Positions 1-10,554 of a stretch of 64,000 nucleotides of DNA are shown piece after piece. The translations under genes and the position numbers were made by a program. Position 1 is the first letter of the stretch; the number at the start of each line of letters is the position of its first letter. The stretch spans positions 19,484-83,483 of the forward strand of contig NZ_FNFU01000009.1 of the NCBI RefSeq assembly GCF_900101115.1. The letters run 5' to 3'. The stretch is from Cryobacterium psychrotolerans. Lineage in GTDB: Bacteria > Actinomycetota > Actinomycetes > Actinomycetales > Microbacteriaceae. Below the pieces are notes generated by a model. That model made no database searches, was not told where the DNA came from, and saw nothing but the letters and a program-made list of their open reading frames with translations.

Positions 1-416
1 GTCTCGGAGCCCATGTCGACGAAACTGTGCCGGCTGAAGAACGGCACCTCGAAGGTCAGGCAGAACAGACGGCTCAGGCCGAGTTCGCGGGCATCCGCCT
101 CGAGGCGGTCCAGCAGCGCGTGGCCGACGCCGTGGCCGAGCCAGTCCGCCGACACGGCCAGGGTGCGCACCTCGGCGAGGTCCTCCCACATCACGTGCAG
201 GGCGCCGCAGCCGATCAGGCGCCCCTCGGCGTCCTCGGCCACCCGGAATTCCTGGACGGCTTCGTAGAAGACGACCCGGTCTTTACCGAGCAGGATGCCC
301 TCCTGGATGAGCGGCTCGACGAGCGCCTGGATGCGCGGCACATCACTGGTGCGCGCCCGGCGCACCGAGTAGCCCTGCACTGCGTGGTCCTGCCCTGCGT
401 GGTCCTGCGCTGGCAC
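1..416 (-). CDS. argA: Amino-acid N-acetyltransferase (N-acetylglutamate synthase, ArgA type), partial
   Basis: Single-domain GNAT acetyltransferase whose C-terminus runs off the left edge; 138 codons are visible. The reading contains GCGALHVMWEDLAEVRTLAV followed by GHGVGHALL, the acetyl-CoA binding region, and then LTFEVPFFSRHSF, the pattern of the short actinobacterial ArgA that acetylates glutamate in the first step of arginine synthesis. Two GTG starts are possible: 416, with an AGAGG-like ribosome site, and 380, with AGGA eight bases upstream. Between them lies an exact-frame 15-nt tandem duplication (381-410) that repeats the sequence AGGACCACGCA, so the shorter form is also plausible. 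The gene follows the clpC terminator and probably has its own promoter. The family call is strong; the start is uncertain. Confidence 0.83.
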   Translation of the reverse strand, partial: MPAQDHAGQDHAVQGYSVRRARTSDVPRIQALVEPLIQEGILLGKDRVVFYEAVQEFRVAEDAEGRLIGCGALHVMWEDLAEVRTLAVSADWLGHGVGHALLDRLEADARELGLSRLFCLTFEVPFFSRHSFVDMGSE

Positions 417-498
417 GCTCGGCCCTCTCTCGTCGTTCTCACCCGGAACGTCCAGTCTACGGATTCCGCTCCGCTCCCCCGCCCTCATGACGAAAGCC

Positions 499-534
499 GA
501 AGGGGCCCGGCGGATTGCTCCGCCGGGCCCCTTC
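499..534 (-). terminator. Hairpin terminator downstream of clpC
   Basis: A 16-bp perfect GC-rich stem (arms 499-514 and 519-534, loop TTGC) lies 25 bases after the clpC stop. No clear T-tract follows on the minus strand, so its efficiency is inferred from the stem alone. Confidence 0.75.
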
Positions 535-558
535 CCGTGAGTTGCCCCGGGTGCCGGA

Positions 559-3084
<2,526 letters not shown>

Positions 3085-3162
3085 GATTACTCCCTTGGCG
3101 CCAGGGGCAGTTGTGGCGCCGATACATCGAGAGTAACCAGCGAAACTGGGTTGCAGGCGCTT

Positions 3163-3180
3163 GTTCGCCCTAGGCGTGAC
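3163..3180 (-). promoter_or_regulatory. Probable ClgR activator box for clpC
   Basis: Read on the minus strand the site is GTCACGCCTAGGGCGAAC. It fits 17 of 18 positions of the actinobacterial ClgR consensus WNNWCGCYNANRGCGWWS; only the first position differs. Its placement 79-96 bases before the clpC ATG suits an activator bound upstream of the core promoter. ClgR control of clpC and clpP operons is established in corynebacteria and relatives; its action here is inferred. Confidence 0.75.
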
Positions 3181-3301
3181 GGATGACGCGCGCGGGGAGC
3201 CGAGGCCATGCTCGGCCGCAGGCCCCGTCTGCCCTTGCGAGCAGCCGTACCCGCGCAAATAATGGCAGGACGAAGCGTGGGGCAAGCGCGCGAGGGCTGC
3301 G

Positions 3302-3859
3302 ATGAATCGCACCGAGAACCCCGAGGATGAGATCGCCCGCCTGACCGCGGAGAACGCCCGTCTGCGGGGCCAGGTGGAGTCCGGGGCGCTCGCGACGCTG
3401 CCCCGCACGCGAGCGCGGGGCAGGGTTCGCGGGTTCTTCGCGGTGCTGCTGATCGCGCTGGGGGCCCTGCTCGCGCCCGTCGCCGTGGTCGCGTTCTGGA
3501 CGAAGGCGGAGGTTACCGACACCACCCGCTTCGTGGAGGGCGTTCGCTCCCTCATCCGAACGGCGGCCGAAAAGGTCGTCATCTCGGAAGCCTTTGCGCA
3601 GGTCTGGGAGGAGGCGCTGCGGGTCAGCCACAGCCAGCTCGTAGCGGCACTGCAAGGTGACGAGCCGGCTGCCCTGGTGATCGGGGAGACCGGCGAAGTG
3701 GGCATCCAGCTGGCGCCCGTCCTGGGCGCGGTCAAGAAGCAACTCGTCGCGCAAGGTTTCACGCTGGCCGAGAGGATCCCGGAGGTCGACCGCACCATTC
3801 CCATCGCCCAGTCGGATGCGCTGGTCCAGGCACGCACGGCCTACCAGCTCCTCGACACC
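3302..3859 (+). pseudogene. Decayed membrane-protein gene (coiled-coil/one-TM family), internally deleted and 3'-truncated
   Basis: The N-terminus has a short charged heptad-like stretch (EDEIARLTAENARLRGQ), basic residues, one clear membrane segment (FAVLLIALGALLAPVAVVAFW) and then AEVTDTTRFVEGV. Relatives in Actinobacteria as I know them continue with a roughly 70-residue extracytoplasmic stretch before the FAxxWxxAxRxxH block. Here that stretch is missing and the frame jumps to SEAFAQVWEEALRVSHSQLV. After AYQLLDT, where the family has a second membrane region, similarity stops and the frame merely runs on antisense through the cardiolipin synthase gene. So both an internal deletion and a 3' truncation are inferred from family memory. 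Everything before the breakpoints still reads in frame, which suggests recent decay. A shortened functional protein cannot be excluded. Confidence 0.6.
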
Positions 3860-3907
3860 CACGGCGGCGTCGGTCCTGCCCGACACCCGCGGCTGAACCT
3901 CCGCCCG

Positions 3908-5371
3908 CTACTGGACGGCGGAGGTCAGCCGGGCGAGATTGTCGAGCACGGTGGAGCGCAGCGGCTGCCGCATCCACTCCTCAAGGGTGAGTTCGCGGCT
4001 GTCGGCCCGGTAGCCGTCTTCCACGGAGCGCATTTCCTGAACGAACGACTTGCCGCGCACCATGAGCGAGATCTCGAAGTTGAGGCTGAACGATCGCATG
4101 TCCATGTTGCTGGACCCGATCACCGCGACGTCGTCGTCGATCGTGAAGTGCTTGGCGTGCAGCACGTAGGGCGCCTTGTAGAGGTAGACGTGCACTCCGG
4201 CGCGCAGCAACTCCTCGTAGTACGAGCGCTGGGCGTGGTGGACGAGCGCCTGGTCGCCGATCTCGGAGACGAACAGCTCGACATGCAGGCCCCGCTGCGT
4301 GGCCGTCGTGATCGCGTACATGATCGACTCGTCCGGCACGAAGTACGGGCTGGTGATGATGATGCGTTCCTGTGCGTAGTAGAGCAGGGCCAGGAACAGC
4401 CGGAGGTTGTTCTCGCGCACGAAGCCGGGCCCGCTGGGCACGAGCTGGCAGTCCAGCGCCTGGGACAGCGGTTGCTGCCGCACCGGGTGGATTTCCCGGG
4501 TCAGCAGGTCGTTCGTTTCGCTGTACCAGTCGGTGATGAAGATCGCGTTGAGCCCGGCGACGATCGGCCCCTCAAGCCGGGTCATCAGGTCTTTCCATTT
4601 GAGCCCGCGTCGGATGTTCCGGGGCGCGTTGTAGGTGCGGTCGATGATGTTCTGCGATCCCATGAACCCGACCGTGCCGTCCACGATCAGCAGCTTGCGG
4701 TGGTTGCGCAGGTCGGGCCGCTGCCACTTCCCCTTGAGCGGCTGCAGCGGCAGCATCAGCTCCCATTCGACACCGGCCTCGGTCAGCCAGCGGATGGTTT
4801 CCTTGTAGCCGACCTGGCGCTTGGATTGGATGTGGTCCATCAGCACGCGCACGGTGACGCCCCGGTCGACGGCCCGCTTGAGCGAGTCGAAGAACGGCGC
4901 GGTGGTGGGATCGAGGGCGAGGATGTAGAACTCGACGTTGACGTACTTGCGGGCCTTGTCGATGTCGCTGACCATCGCGGCGAATGTGGCCTCGTAGTCG
5001 CCGAGCAGCCGGGCGGTGTTGTCTCCGACGAGCGGCATGGCGCCCAGGTTGCGGTTCAGCTCGACAACGGATTCCAGCCAGGTCGGCCACACATGGTCGC
5101 GCCGCACCAGTTCCATGCCGTCGGTGCTGTCGATGATGAACTGGTTGATTTCCGCCTGCATGGCCAGGCGCCGCCTGGGCAGGGTGCGGTAGCCGATCAG
5201 GAGGAAGAGCAGAATGCCGATGTAGGGGAGGAAGAAGATGGCGAGCAGCCAGGCCATGCCCGAGGTGGGCCGGCGATTGCGGGGCACGACGATGATGGCG
5301 ATGACGCGGATGACGAAGTCCACGAGCACGGCCAGCGCGACGATGATTGTCGTGCCGTTGATGTCGGGCAT
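3908..5371 (-). CDS. cls: Cardiolipin synthase (phospholipase D superfamily)
   Basis: 487-residue membrane enzyme that joins two phosphatidylglycerols, or PG and CDP-diacylglycerol, into cardiolipin. Two N-terminal membrane segments (IIVALAVLVDFVIRVIAIIVV and a second around AWLLAIFFLPYIGILLFLLIG), then two PLD HKD motifs: HRKLLIVDGTVGFMGSQNI and HAKHFTIDDDVAVIGSSNMD. The C-terminal EWMRQPLRSTVLDNLARL is typical of bacterial Cls. It starts 6 bases after the stop of a 61-residue membrane protein, so the two form an operon. Its 3' end meets the decayed plus-strand gene. Confidence 0.95.
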   Translation of the reverse strand: MPDINGTTIIVALAVLVDFVIRVIAIIVVPRNRRPTSGMAWLLAIFFLPYIGILLFLLIGYRTLPRRRLAMQAEINQFIIDSTDGMELVRRDHVWPTWLESVVELNRNLGAMPLVGDNTARLLGDYEATFAAMVSDIDKARKYVNVEFYILALDPTTAPFFDSLKRAVDRGVTVRVLMDHIQSKRQVGYKETIRWLTEAGVEWELMLPLQPLKGKWQRPDLRNHRKLLIVDGTVGFMGSQNIIDRTYNAPRNIRRGLKWKDLMTRLEGPIVAGLNAIFITDWYSETNDLLTREIHPVRQQPLSQALDCQLVPSGPGFVRENNLRLFLALLYYAQERIIITSPYFVPDESIMYAITTATQRGLHVELFVSEIGDQALVHHAQRSYYEELLRAGVHVYLYKAPYVLHAKHFTIDDDVAVIGSSNMDMRSFSLNFEISLMVRGKSFVQEMRSVEDGYRADSRELTLEEWMRQPLRSTVLDNLARLTSAVQ

Positions 5372-5377
5372 GCGGGC

Positions 5378-5563
5378 CTAGTTGGCGGGTTTGTCGTGCG
5401 AGGCGAGGCCGAGTTTGGCGCGCTCTTCGGCTTCGATCTGCGCGTAGGCCTTCCGTTCGGTGCGGTCGGCATGGATGATGGCGCGCATCACGAACCAGAA
5501 AACGAGTCCGATCAAAACGGTGGGCGCGAGCGACCCCAGTGCGTTGGCCCAGAAATCATCCAT
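5378..5563 (-). CDS. Small single-pass membrane protein preceding cls
   Basis: 61 residues with one N-terminal membrane segment (APTVLIGLVFWFVMRAII) followed by a charged, helix-prone cytoplasmic tail (DRTERKAYAQIEAEERAK). A perfect AGGAGG sits at normal spacing before the ATG. Its stop is 6 bases from the cls start, so it is co-transcribed and could influence cardiolipin synthase; that role is inference from position only. I do not recognise a named family, although comparable small proteins sit next to cls in related genomes. Confidence 0.8.
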   Translation of the reverse strand: MDDFWANALGSLAPTVLIGLVFWFVMRAIIHADRTERKAYAQIEAEERAKLGLASHDKPAN

Positions 5564-5577
5564 AGTCCTCCTAGGGT

Positions 5578-5646
5578 ACCCCGCGAAAACGCAGTTGTGC
5601 GCGCTAAAACGTCGCTATAACGCGCACAACTGCGGGTTCGCGGGGT
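5578..5646. repeat. 69-nt intergenic palindrome
   Basis: Outer arms 5578-5587 and 5637-5646 (ACCCCGCGAA with its complement) and inner arms 5590-5603 and 5621-5634 (CGCAGTTGTGCGCG with its complement) are perfect; only a 2-bp AA/GG mismatch separates them. The 17-nt loop is AT-rich. It lies between the end of the lysS unit and the small membrane protein, both minus strand, so it may terminate the former. No T-tract follows. Confidence 0.8.
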
Positions 5647-5653
5647 GTCGTCG

Positions 5654-5797
5654 TTACTTGGTCAGGATCCCGTAGACGCCGGAAACGATCAGGTAGAGGC
5701 CGACGCCGCTGACGACCACCCAGACGATGATCCGGTTCGTCGACGGCCCCTTTTTGCCGTCTTCCGGCTTCAGCTCGTCCTTGGGCAGATAGCTCAT
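5654..5797 (-). CDS. 47-residue membrane protein downstream of lysS
   Basis: A short frame starting MSYLPKDELKPEDGKKG, followed by one membrane segment (IIVWVVVSGVGLYLIVSGVYG) and ending ILTK. It begins 7 bases after the lysS stop, so it is translated from the same message. The charged N-terminus and single hydrophobic helix are protein-like, and codon third positions are GC-rich. I know of short uncharacterised proteins of this form after lysS in Microbacteriaceae; function unknown. Confidence 0.75.
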   Translation of the reverse strand: MSYLPKDELKPEDGKKGPSTNRIIVWVVVSGVGLYLIVSGVYGILTK

Positions 5798-5804
5798 CAG
5801 AATC

Positions 5805-7343
5805 TCACTTCACTAGCGGGAACAGGATTGTCTCCCGGATGCCGAGGCCGGTCAGGGCCATCAGCAGCCGGTCGATGCCCATCCCCATACCGCCGGTCGG
5901 GGGCATGCCGTATTCCAGCGCGCGCAGGAACTCCTCGTCGAGGCGCATCGCTTCGGGGTCGCCGCCGGCGGCCAGCCTGGTCTGCTCGACGAATCGCTCC
6001 CGCTGCACGACCGGGTCGACGAGCTCGGAGTAGCCGGTTGCCAGCTCGAAGCCGCGCACGTACAGGTCCCACTTCTCCACGACTCCGGCGATGCTGCGGT
6101 GGCCGCGCACCAGCGGGCTCGTGTCGACGGGGAAGTCCATCACGAACGTGGGGCGGGTGAGCCCGCCCTTGACGAAGTGCTCCCACATCTCCTCGACGTA
6201 CTTGCCGTGGATGGGGTGGTCAATGTCGACACCCTCGCGGTCGGCGAGGGCCTTGAGCTGGGCGATCGACGTCTCCGGGGAGATCGCGACACCCACCGCT
6301 GCGGAGAGGCTGTCGTACATGCTGATCCGGTCCCAGTCGCCGCCGAGGTCGAACTCGGTGCCGTCGGCCCAGGTCACGACGTGCGAACCGGAGATCGCGA
6401 ACGCGGCATCCTGGATCAGGGTCTGCGTCAGGTCCGCGATCGAGTTGTAGTCGCCGTACGCCTCGTACGCCTCGAGCATCGAGAACTCCGGCGAGTGCGT
6501 GGAGTCGGCGCCCTCGTTGCGGAAGTTGCGGTTGATTTCGTAGACGCGGTCGATACCGCCGACGACGGCGCGCTTGAGGAAGAGCTCCGGCGCGATGCGC
6601 AGGAACAACTCGGTGTCGAACGCGTTGCTGTGGGTGGCGAACGGGCGGGCGGATGCTCCGCCGTGCATGACCTGCAGCATCGGCGTCTCGATCTCGATGA
6701 AGTCGCGCGCGGTGAACGTCGCCCGGAGGCTGGCCACGGCCTGCGAGCGCTGCACCACGTTGCGGCGGGCCTGCTCCCTGGCGATGAGGTCGAGGTAGCG
6801 GCTGCGCACCCGGGTCTCCTCGCTCAGCTCGCTGTGCAGGTTCGGCAACGGCAGCACGGCCTTGGCCGCGACCTGCCACTCGGTGACCATGATCGACAGC
6901 TCGCCGCGGCGGGAGGAGATCACCTCGCCGGAGACGAAGACGTGGTCGCCCAGGTCGACGAGGTCCTTCCAGTCGGCCAGCGAGGCCTCCCCCACCTCGC
7001 CGAGCGACACCATGGCCTGGATCCGGCTGCCGTCGCCGGCCTGCAGGCTCGCGAAGCACAGCTTGCCGGTGTTGCGCAGGTGCACGATCCGGCCGGCGAG
7101 GCCGACCGTGACGCCGGTTGTGGCATCCGCTTCGAGCTCGCCGTAGCGCGCGCGCACGGCCGGGATGGTGTCGGTCACGGGCACCGAGACCGGGTACGCG
7201 CCGCCGCCGGGGCCCGTCGCGGCGGCGTTCAACCGCTCGCGCTTGGCCAGGCGCACGGCCTTCTGCTCGGTGATTTCGTCGGTGATCTCGTCGGTGATCT
7301 CGTCGGTGCTGACCGCAGGGGCTGCGTCGTGGTGCTCGCTCAT
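5805..7343 (-). CDS. lysS: Lysyl-tRNA synthetase, class II
   Basis: 512-residue enzyme charging tRNA-Lys. An N-terminal OB-fold anticodon domain (about residues 65-180) is followed by the class II catalytic core: motif 2 FRNEGADSTHSPEFSMLEAY and motif 3 GMGIDRLLMAL near the C-terminus. The N-terminus carries a perfect in-frame microrepeat, DEITDEITDEIT, encoded by three 12-nt units at 7267-7302; this is a disordered extension outside the fold. A 54-nt gap without an obvious terminator separates it from panC upstream, so read-through from the fol/pan unit is possible. Confidence 0.97.
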   Translation of the reverse strand: MSEHHDAAPAVSTDEITDEITDEITEQKAVRLAKRERLNAAATGPGGGAYPVSVPVTDTIPAVRARYGELEADATTGVTVGLAGRIVHLRNTGKLCFASLQAGDGSRIQAMVSLGEVGEASLADWKDLVDLGDHVFVSGEVISSRRGELSIMVTEWQVAAKAVLPLPNLHSELSEETRVRSRYLDLIAREQARRNVVQRSQAVASLRATFTARDFIEIETPMLQVMHGGASARPFATHSNAFDTELFLRIAPELFLKRAVVGGIDRVYEINRNFRNEGADSTHSPEFSMLEAYEAYGDYNSIADLTQTLIQDAAFAISGSHVVTWADGTEFDLGGDWDRISMYDSLSAAVGVAISPETSIAQLKALADREGVDIDHPIHGKYVEEMWEHFVKGGLTRPTFVMDFPVDTSPLVRGHRSIAGVVEKWDLYVRGFELATGYSELVDPVVQRERFVEQTRLAAGGDPEAMRLDEEFLRALEYGMPPTGGMGMGIDRLLMALTGLGIRETILFPLVK

Positions 7344-7397
7344 GGTTCTCCGTCGGCCTGCGGCACGGGCGGGGCCCGGCCGGTCGGCAGTGGTTGG

Positions 7398-8276
7398 TTA
7401 GGTGATGTCGAGGGGGACGTTGTCGATGAGCCTGGTGGTGCCGACCAGCGCGGCAACCAGCATCCTGGCCGGCCCGCGGTAGTCGTCGTCGACCGGAAGG
7501 AAGGTCTGCGGGTGCACGACAACGAGATAGTCAAGCTTAACGAGTGGTTGGGCGTCGATGACCGCGTGCGCGGCGGCGAGCGCGGCCGGGGCGCCCTGGG
7601 AGGCGACGGATGCCGCCGCGGCGAGGCCGGCCGAGAGCGAGCGGGCGCTCTCCCGCTGCACGGGGTCGAGGTACTGATTGCGGCTGGAGAGAGCCAGGCC
7701 GCCCTCCTCACGCACCGTCGGCACCACATCGACGGACGCCCGGAAGTTGAGCTCGGCGACCATCCGTTCGATCAGGTGAACCTGCTGCGCGTCCTTCTGC
7801 CCGAACACGACGGCGTCGGGATCGACGATGTTGATCAGCTTGGCGACGACCGTGAGCATCCCGTCGAAGTGTCCCGGCCGTGCGGCGCCCTCGTAGAGCG
7901 ACCCGACGGGCCCGGCGCCCACCCGCGTCTCGGCCGCGCCGTCCGGGTACATCTCCTGCGCGGTCGGAGCGAACACGTAGGGCACCCCCAGCTCGGCCAG
8001 GGCTGACACGTCCGCGTCGAGCGTGCGCGGATACTGGTCGAGGTCTTCGCCGGCACCGAACTGCAGCGGGTTTACGAAGACCGATACGACCACAGTGTCG
8101 CCCAGTTCGCGGGCCCGACGGGCGAGGGCCAGGTGGCCGGCGTGCAGGGCGCCCATGGTCGGCACCAGCACCACCCGGGTATCGGCTCCGGCCACGGCGA
8201 AGTTCTGCGTCGTGAGGCTGAGTCGGTCGCGGAGCTCGGCGATCGTGCCGATCACCTCTGGTATGGGCAGGCTCAC
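7398..8276 (-). CDS. panC: Pantothenate synthetase
   Basis: 292 residues; ATP-dependent condensation of pantoate with beta-alanine in coenzyme A synthesis. Shows the HIGH-type motif in PTMGALHAGHLALARRAR, the FVNPLQFG strand, VVFGQKDAQQ and SSRNQYL. The GTG at 8276 is chosen: it gives the family N-terminus, and its GTGA overlaps the stop of the upstream DUF2520 gene, a typical translational coupling. The frame is open further upstream without homology. Confidence 0.96.
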   Translation of the reverse strand: MSLPIPEVIGTIAELRDRLSLTTQNFAVAGADTRVVLVPTMGALHAGHLALARRARELGDTVVVSVFVNPLQFGAGEDLDQYPRTLDADVSALAELGVPYVFAPTAQEMYPDGAAETRVGAGPVGSLYEGAARPGHFDGMLTVVAKLINIVDPDAVVFGQKDAQQVHLIERMVAELNFRASVDVVPTVREEGGLALSSRNQYLDPVQRESARSLSAGLAAAASVASQGAPAALAAAHAVIDAQPLVKLDYLVVVHPQTFLPVDDDYRGPARMLVAALVGTTRLIDNVPLDIT

Positions 8277-9013
8277 TCGTCCTCCGGGTAGTTCGGATCG
8301 GGGCTGAAATCGGACAGGTCGAGGGTGTCGGGGCTCGTGCGCGCCAGCGCATTCTCGATGGCGGACCGAACGAGCGGTGCGATGACCGCGCCCGGCCGTT
8401 CGATTCCGATCCCCTCCAGTATGCGCGTAGCCTGCTCGACGATCGCGGTCGAGAACGCGGTCGCGGTCTCCACCGCCTCGGCGTAGCTCGGCCGGTCCCC
8501 TTCGGAGACGACCACGGGTTCGCCGCCCATCTCCACGACGAGCGCCTGCGCGATCGGCAGCACCGGAGTCGGGGCCGTCACGGCGAAGTAGCTGTCGGCC
8601 AGGCGCGCGATGTCGATGCTCGTTCCGGTGAAGGTCATGGCCGGGTGGATCGCCAGCGGGATGGCGCCGCCCGCCCGGGCAGGGGCGAGGACGGCCGTGC
8701 CGAATCGCGCCGAGGTGTGCAGCACGAGCTGCCCCGGCTGCCAGGTGTCCGTGGCCGCGAGGCCCGCGATGAGGCTTTCGAGCTGGGCGTCCGGCACGGC
8801 GATGATCACGAGCTCGCTGCGCTCGACGATCTGCGGCACGGTCAGGATCGGCACGAGCGGGAGAATCGCTTCCGCCCGGTCGCGGCTCTCCTGCGAGATG
8901 GCGGAAATGCCGACGATGGCATGGCCGGCGCCGGCCAGGGCCGCGCCGAGGATGGGGCCGACGCGGCCGGCGCCGATGATGCCGACTCCGAGTCGTCCGG
9001 GGCGTTGGGTCAT
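8273..9013 (-). CDS. Rossmann-fold dehydrogenase-like protein with DUF2520 C-terminus
   Basis: 246 residues. An N-terminal NAD(P)-binding fold (GIIGAGRVGPILGAALAGAGH), then a DUF2520 helical half (HPAMTFTGTSIDIARL, AEAVETATAFSTAIVEQA) resembling the dimerisation domain of 6-phosphogluconate or ketopantoate reductase-type enzymes. It sits between a PH-domain gene and panC with 4-nt overlaps on both sides (ATGA at 9010-9013, GTGA at 8273-8276), so it is made together with PanC. No panE-type ketopantoate reductase is visible in the window, so this protein is a reasonable candidate for that step; this is inference, not shown. Confidence 0.88.
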   Translation of the reverse strand: MTQRPGRLGVGIIGAGRVGPILGAALAGAGHAIVGISAISQESRDRAEAILPLVPILTVPQIVERSELVIIAVPDAQLESLIAGLAATDTWQPGQLVLHTSARFGTAVLAPARAGGAIPLAIHPAMTFTGTSIDIARLADSYFAVTAPTPVLPIAQALVVEMGGEPVVVSEGDRPSYAEAVETATAFSTAIVEQATRILEGIGIERPGAVIAPLVRSAIENALARTSPDTLDLSDFSPDPNYPEDE

Positions 9014-10554
9014 TCGAAGACTCCTGTCGGGTGGTTCCAGCGATGGCTGGTGTCGGAGGTGGCGCAGCTGACCGCGCCCGCCGCGACCGCCTCGAACAGA
9101 CGCACCGCCTCCTCGGCATCGACGACGGCGAGGGATGCCGACACGGGGCCGGCCACGGTGTGCAGGCGTGCGGACGCGAGGCCGAGCATCCGCCTCACCG
9201 GTCCCTGGTCGATGCGCACGCTCTGCAGCCGGGCCAGCGGGACGAGGATGAGTTCGCGGGAGACGATCCCGCGGCGGAGCACCACTGCGCCGGCGGAGAG
9301 CGTGTACCCGGTGCGCCGCCAGGAGAACGGCCGCAGCCAGGCGGCGCGCCGCGGGGCATTGATGAAGCCGTCGCTGCCGCCCCTCGAGTGCATCCCGCTC
9401 TCGATCACGGCGCCCTGCTCCTCGCCGGTGTACCCGGGAAGGATGAGTTCGAGCACCCTGGCGACGTCGGCTGCGGTGCCGACCGGCAGCACCGTGGTGC
9501 CGGCCTCGCCGGCAGCGCCCTGGCTCACGGAACGGCCGGCCTTGTTGATCCGCACCTGCCACCAGCCGAAGGGCCGCCAGAGCAGCGGCTGCGAGATCCC
9601 GATCGCGTGGACCCGACCCGGCGGAAGGGTCTCGTTGCTCGTGGAGAGGAGGCCGAAGCCCACCCGCACGCCGTCCGGGGTGCCCGCGATGCTGAAGCGC
9701 AGCGACCTGGTCAGCCGGGAGAGGAAGTACCCCGCGCTGCCGATCAGGGCGGGAACGATCGCGATCGGCAGCCACCCGCTGCTGCCGATTGCGCCGCCGA
9801 CCGCGAGCGCGATGACCCCGACGAGGAGGAAGACGGTGAAGCCGCTGAGCACGATCGATCCGAACAGCCTGGCGGGAGGGATCCGCACGACGGACTCCGG
9901 CGGGGCGGCATCCGGGTCGAGCTCCGGCGCCAGGAACTCGACGACGCGGTCGCGGGCGAAGCCGCCCACCGTCACCCCGGGTTCCGAGGGGCCCTCGCCC
10001 GGCTCCCGAGCAGGCTCGACGGACTCCGCGGCGGGTCGGCGGGCGCCGGACGCGAGGCGCAGGATGTCGCGGCGGAGCTCGTCCGCCCGGGCCGAGCCGA
10101 GGTACGCCAGCGGGACATTGGCGTCCTGCCCGGCGACGCTCACTTCGAGCTTGGCGGCGCCGAACAGCCGCGGGATGAGGGGGCGTTCGATGTTGACGCC
10201 CTGGATCCGGTCGAGCCGCGCCTTGCGGTTGCTCCGGAAGACGATCCCGCTGCGCACCTCGACGATCTCGTCGTTCACCCGGAAGGTGTGCGCCCGCCAA
10301 CTGAGCGAGAACGCGATCAGGATGACGACGAGAGCGCCGGCCACGGCGAGCAGGGCCCAGCCGACCGACCCGCGGCGGTAGATCTCCTCCAGCGGATCGG
10401 CGCTGCCGACCGGGATGCCGAAGACGACGTCGAGTACGCGTTCGCGCAGGTTCGCCAGGATGAATCCGATGGCCGCGAAAACGAAGATGCCCCCGCGGAG
10501 GAGCGGAGTCGCCGGGTGGAGTCGATGCCACTCGCCGTCGGCCAGCGAGCTCAC
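9010..10554 (-). CDS. Membrane protein with bacterial PH domains (YdbT-like)
   Basis: 514 residues. Starts at GTG 10554 within a GTGA overlap with the preceding PH-domain gene. Paired membrane segments (GGIFVFAAIGFILANL, VGWALLAVAGALVVILIAFSL, and a second pair near residues 240-290) alternate with bPH2 modules: TFRVNDEIVEVRSGIVFRSNRKARLDRIQ is cut here to its key elements, a V-x-E-V-R-S-G start and an R-L-D-R-I-Q strand, and RRGIVSRELILVPLARLQSV gives the last copy. A partner gene with one PH module lies immediately upstream, as in YdbS/YdbT pairs of Bacillus. Exact role unknown; membrane-associated. Confidence 0.9.
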   Translation of the reverse strand: MSSLADGEWHRLHPATPLLRGGIFVFAAIGFILANLRERVLDVVFGIPVGSADPLEEIYRRGSVGWALLAVAGALVVILIAFSLSWRAHTFRVNDEIVEVRSGIVFRSNRKARLDRIQGVNIERPLIPRLFGAAKLEVSVAGQDANVPLAYLGSARADELRRDILRLASGARRPAAESVEPAREPGEGPSEPGVTVGGFARDRVVEFLAPELDPDAAPPESVVRIPPARLFGSIVLSGFTVFLLVGVIALAVGGAIGSSGWLPIAIVPALIGSAGYFLSRLTRSLRFSIAGTPDGVRVGFGLLSTSNETLPPGRVHAIGISQPLLWRPFGWWQVRINKAGRSVSQGAAGEAGTTVLPVGTAADVARVLELILPGYTGEEQGAVIESGMHSRGGSDGFINAPRRAAWLRPFSWRRTGYTLSAGAVVLRRGIVSRELILVPLARLQSVRIDQGPVRRMLGLASARLHTVAGPVSASLAVVDAEEAVRLFEAVAAGAVSCATSDTSHRWNHPTGVFE

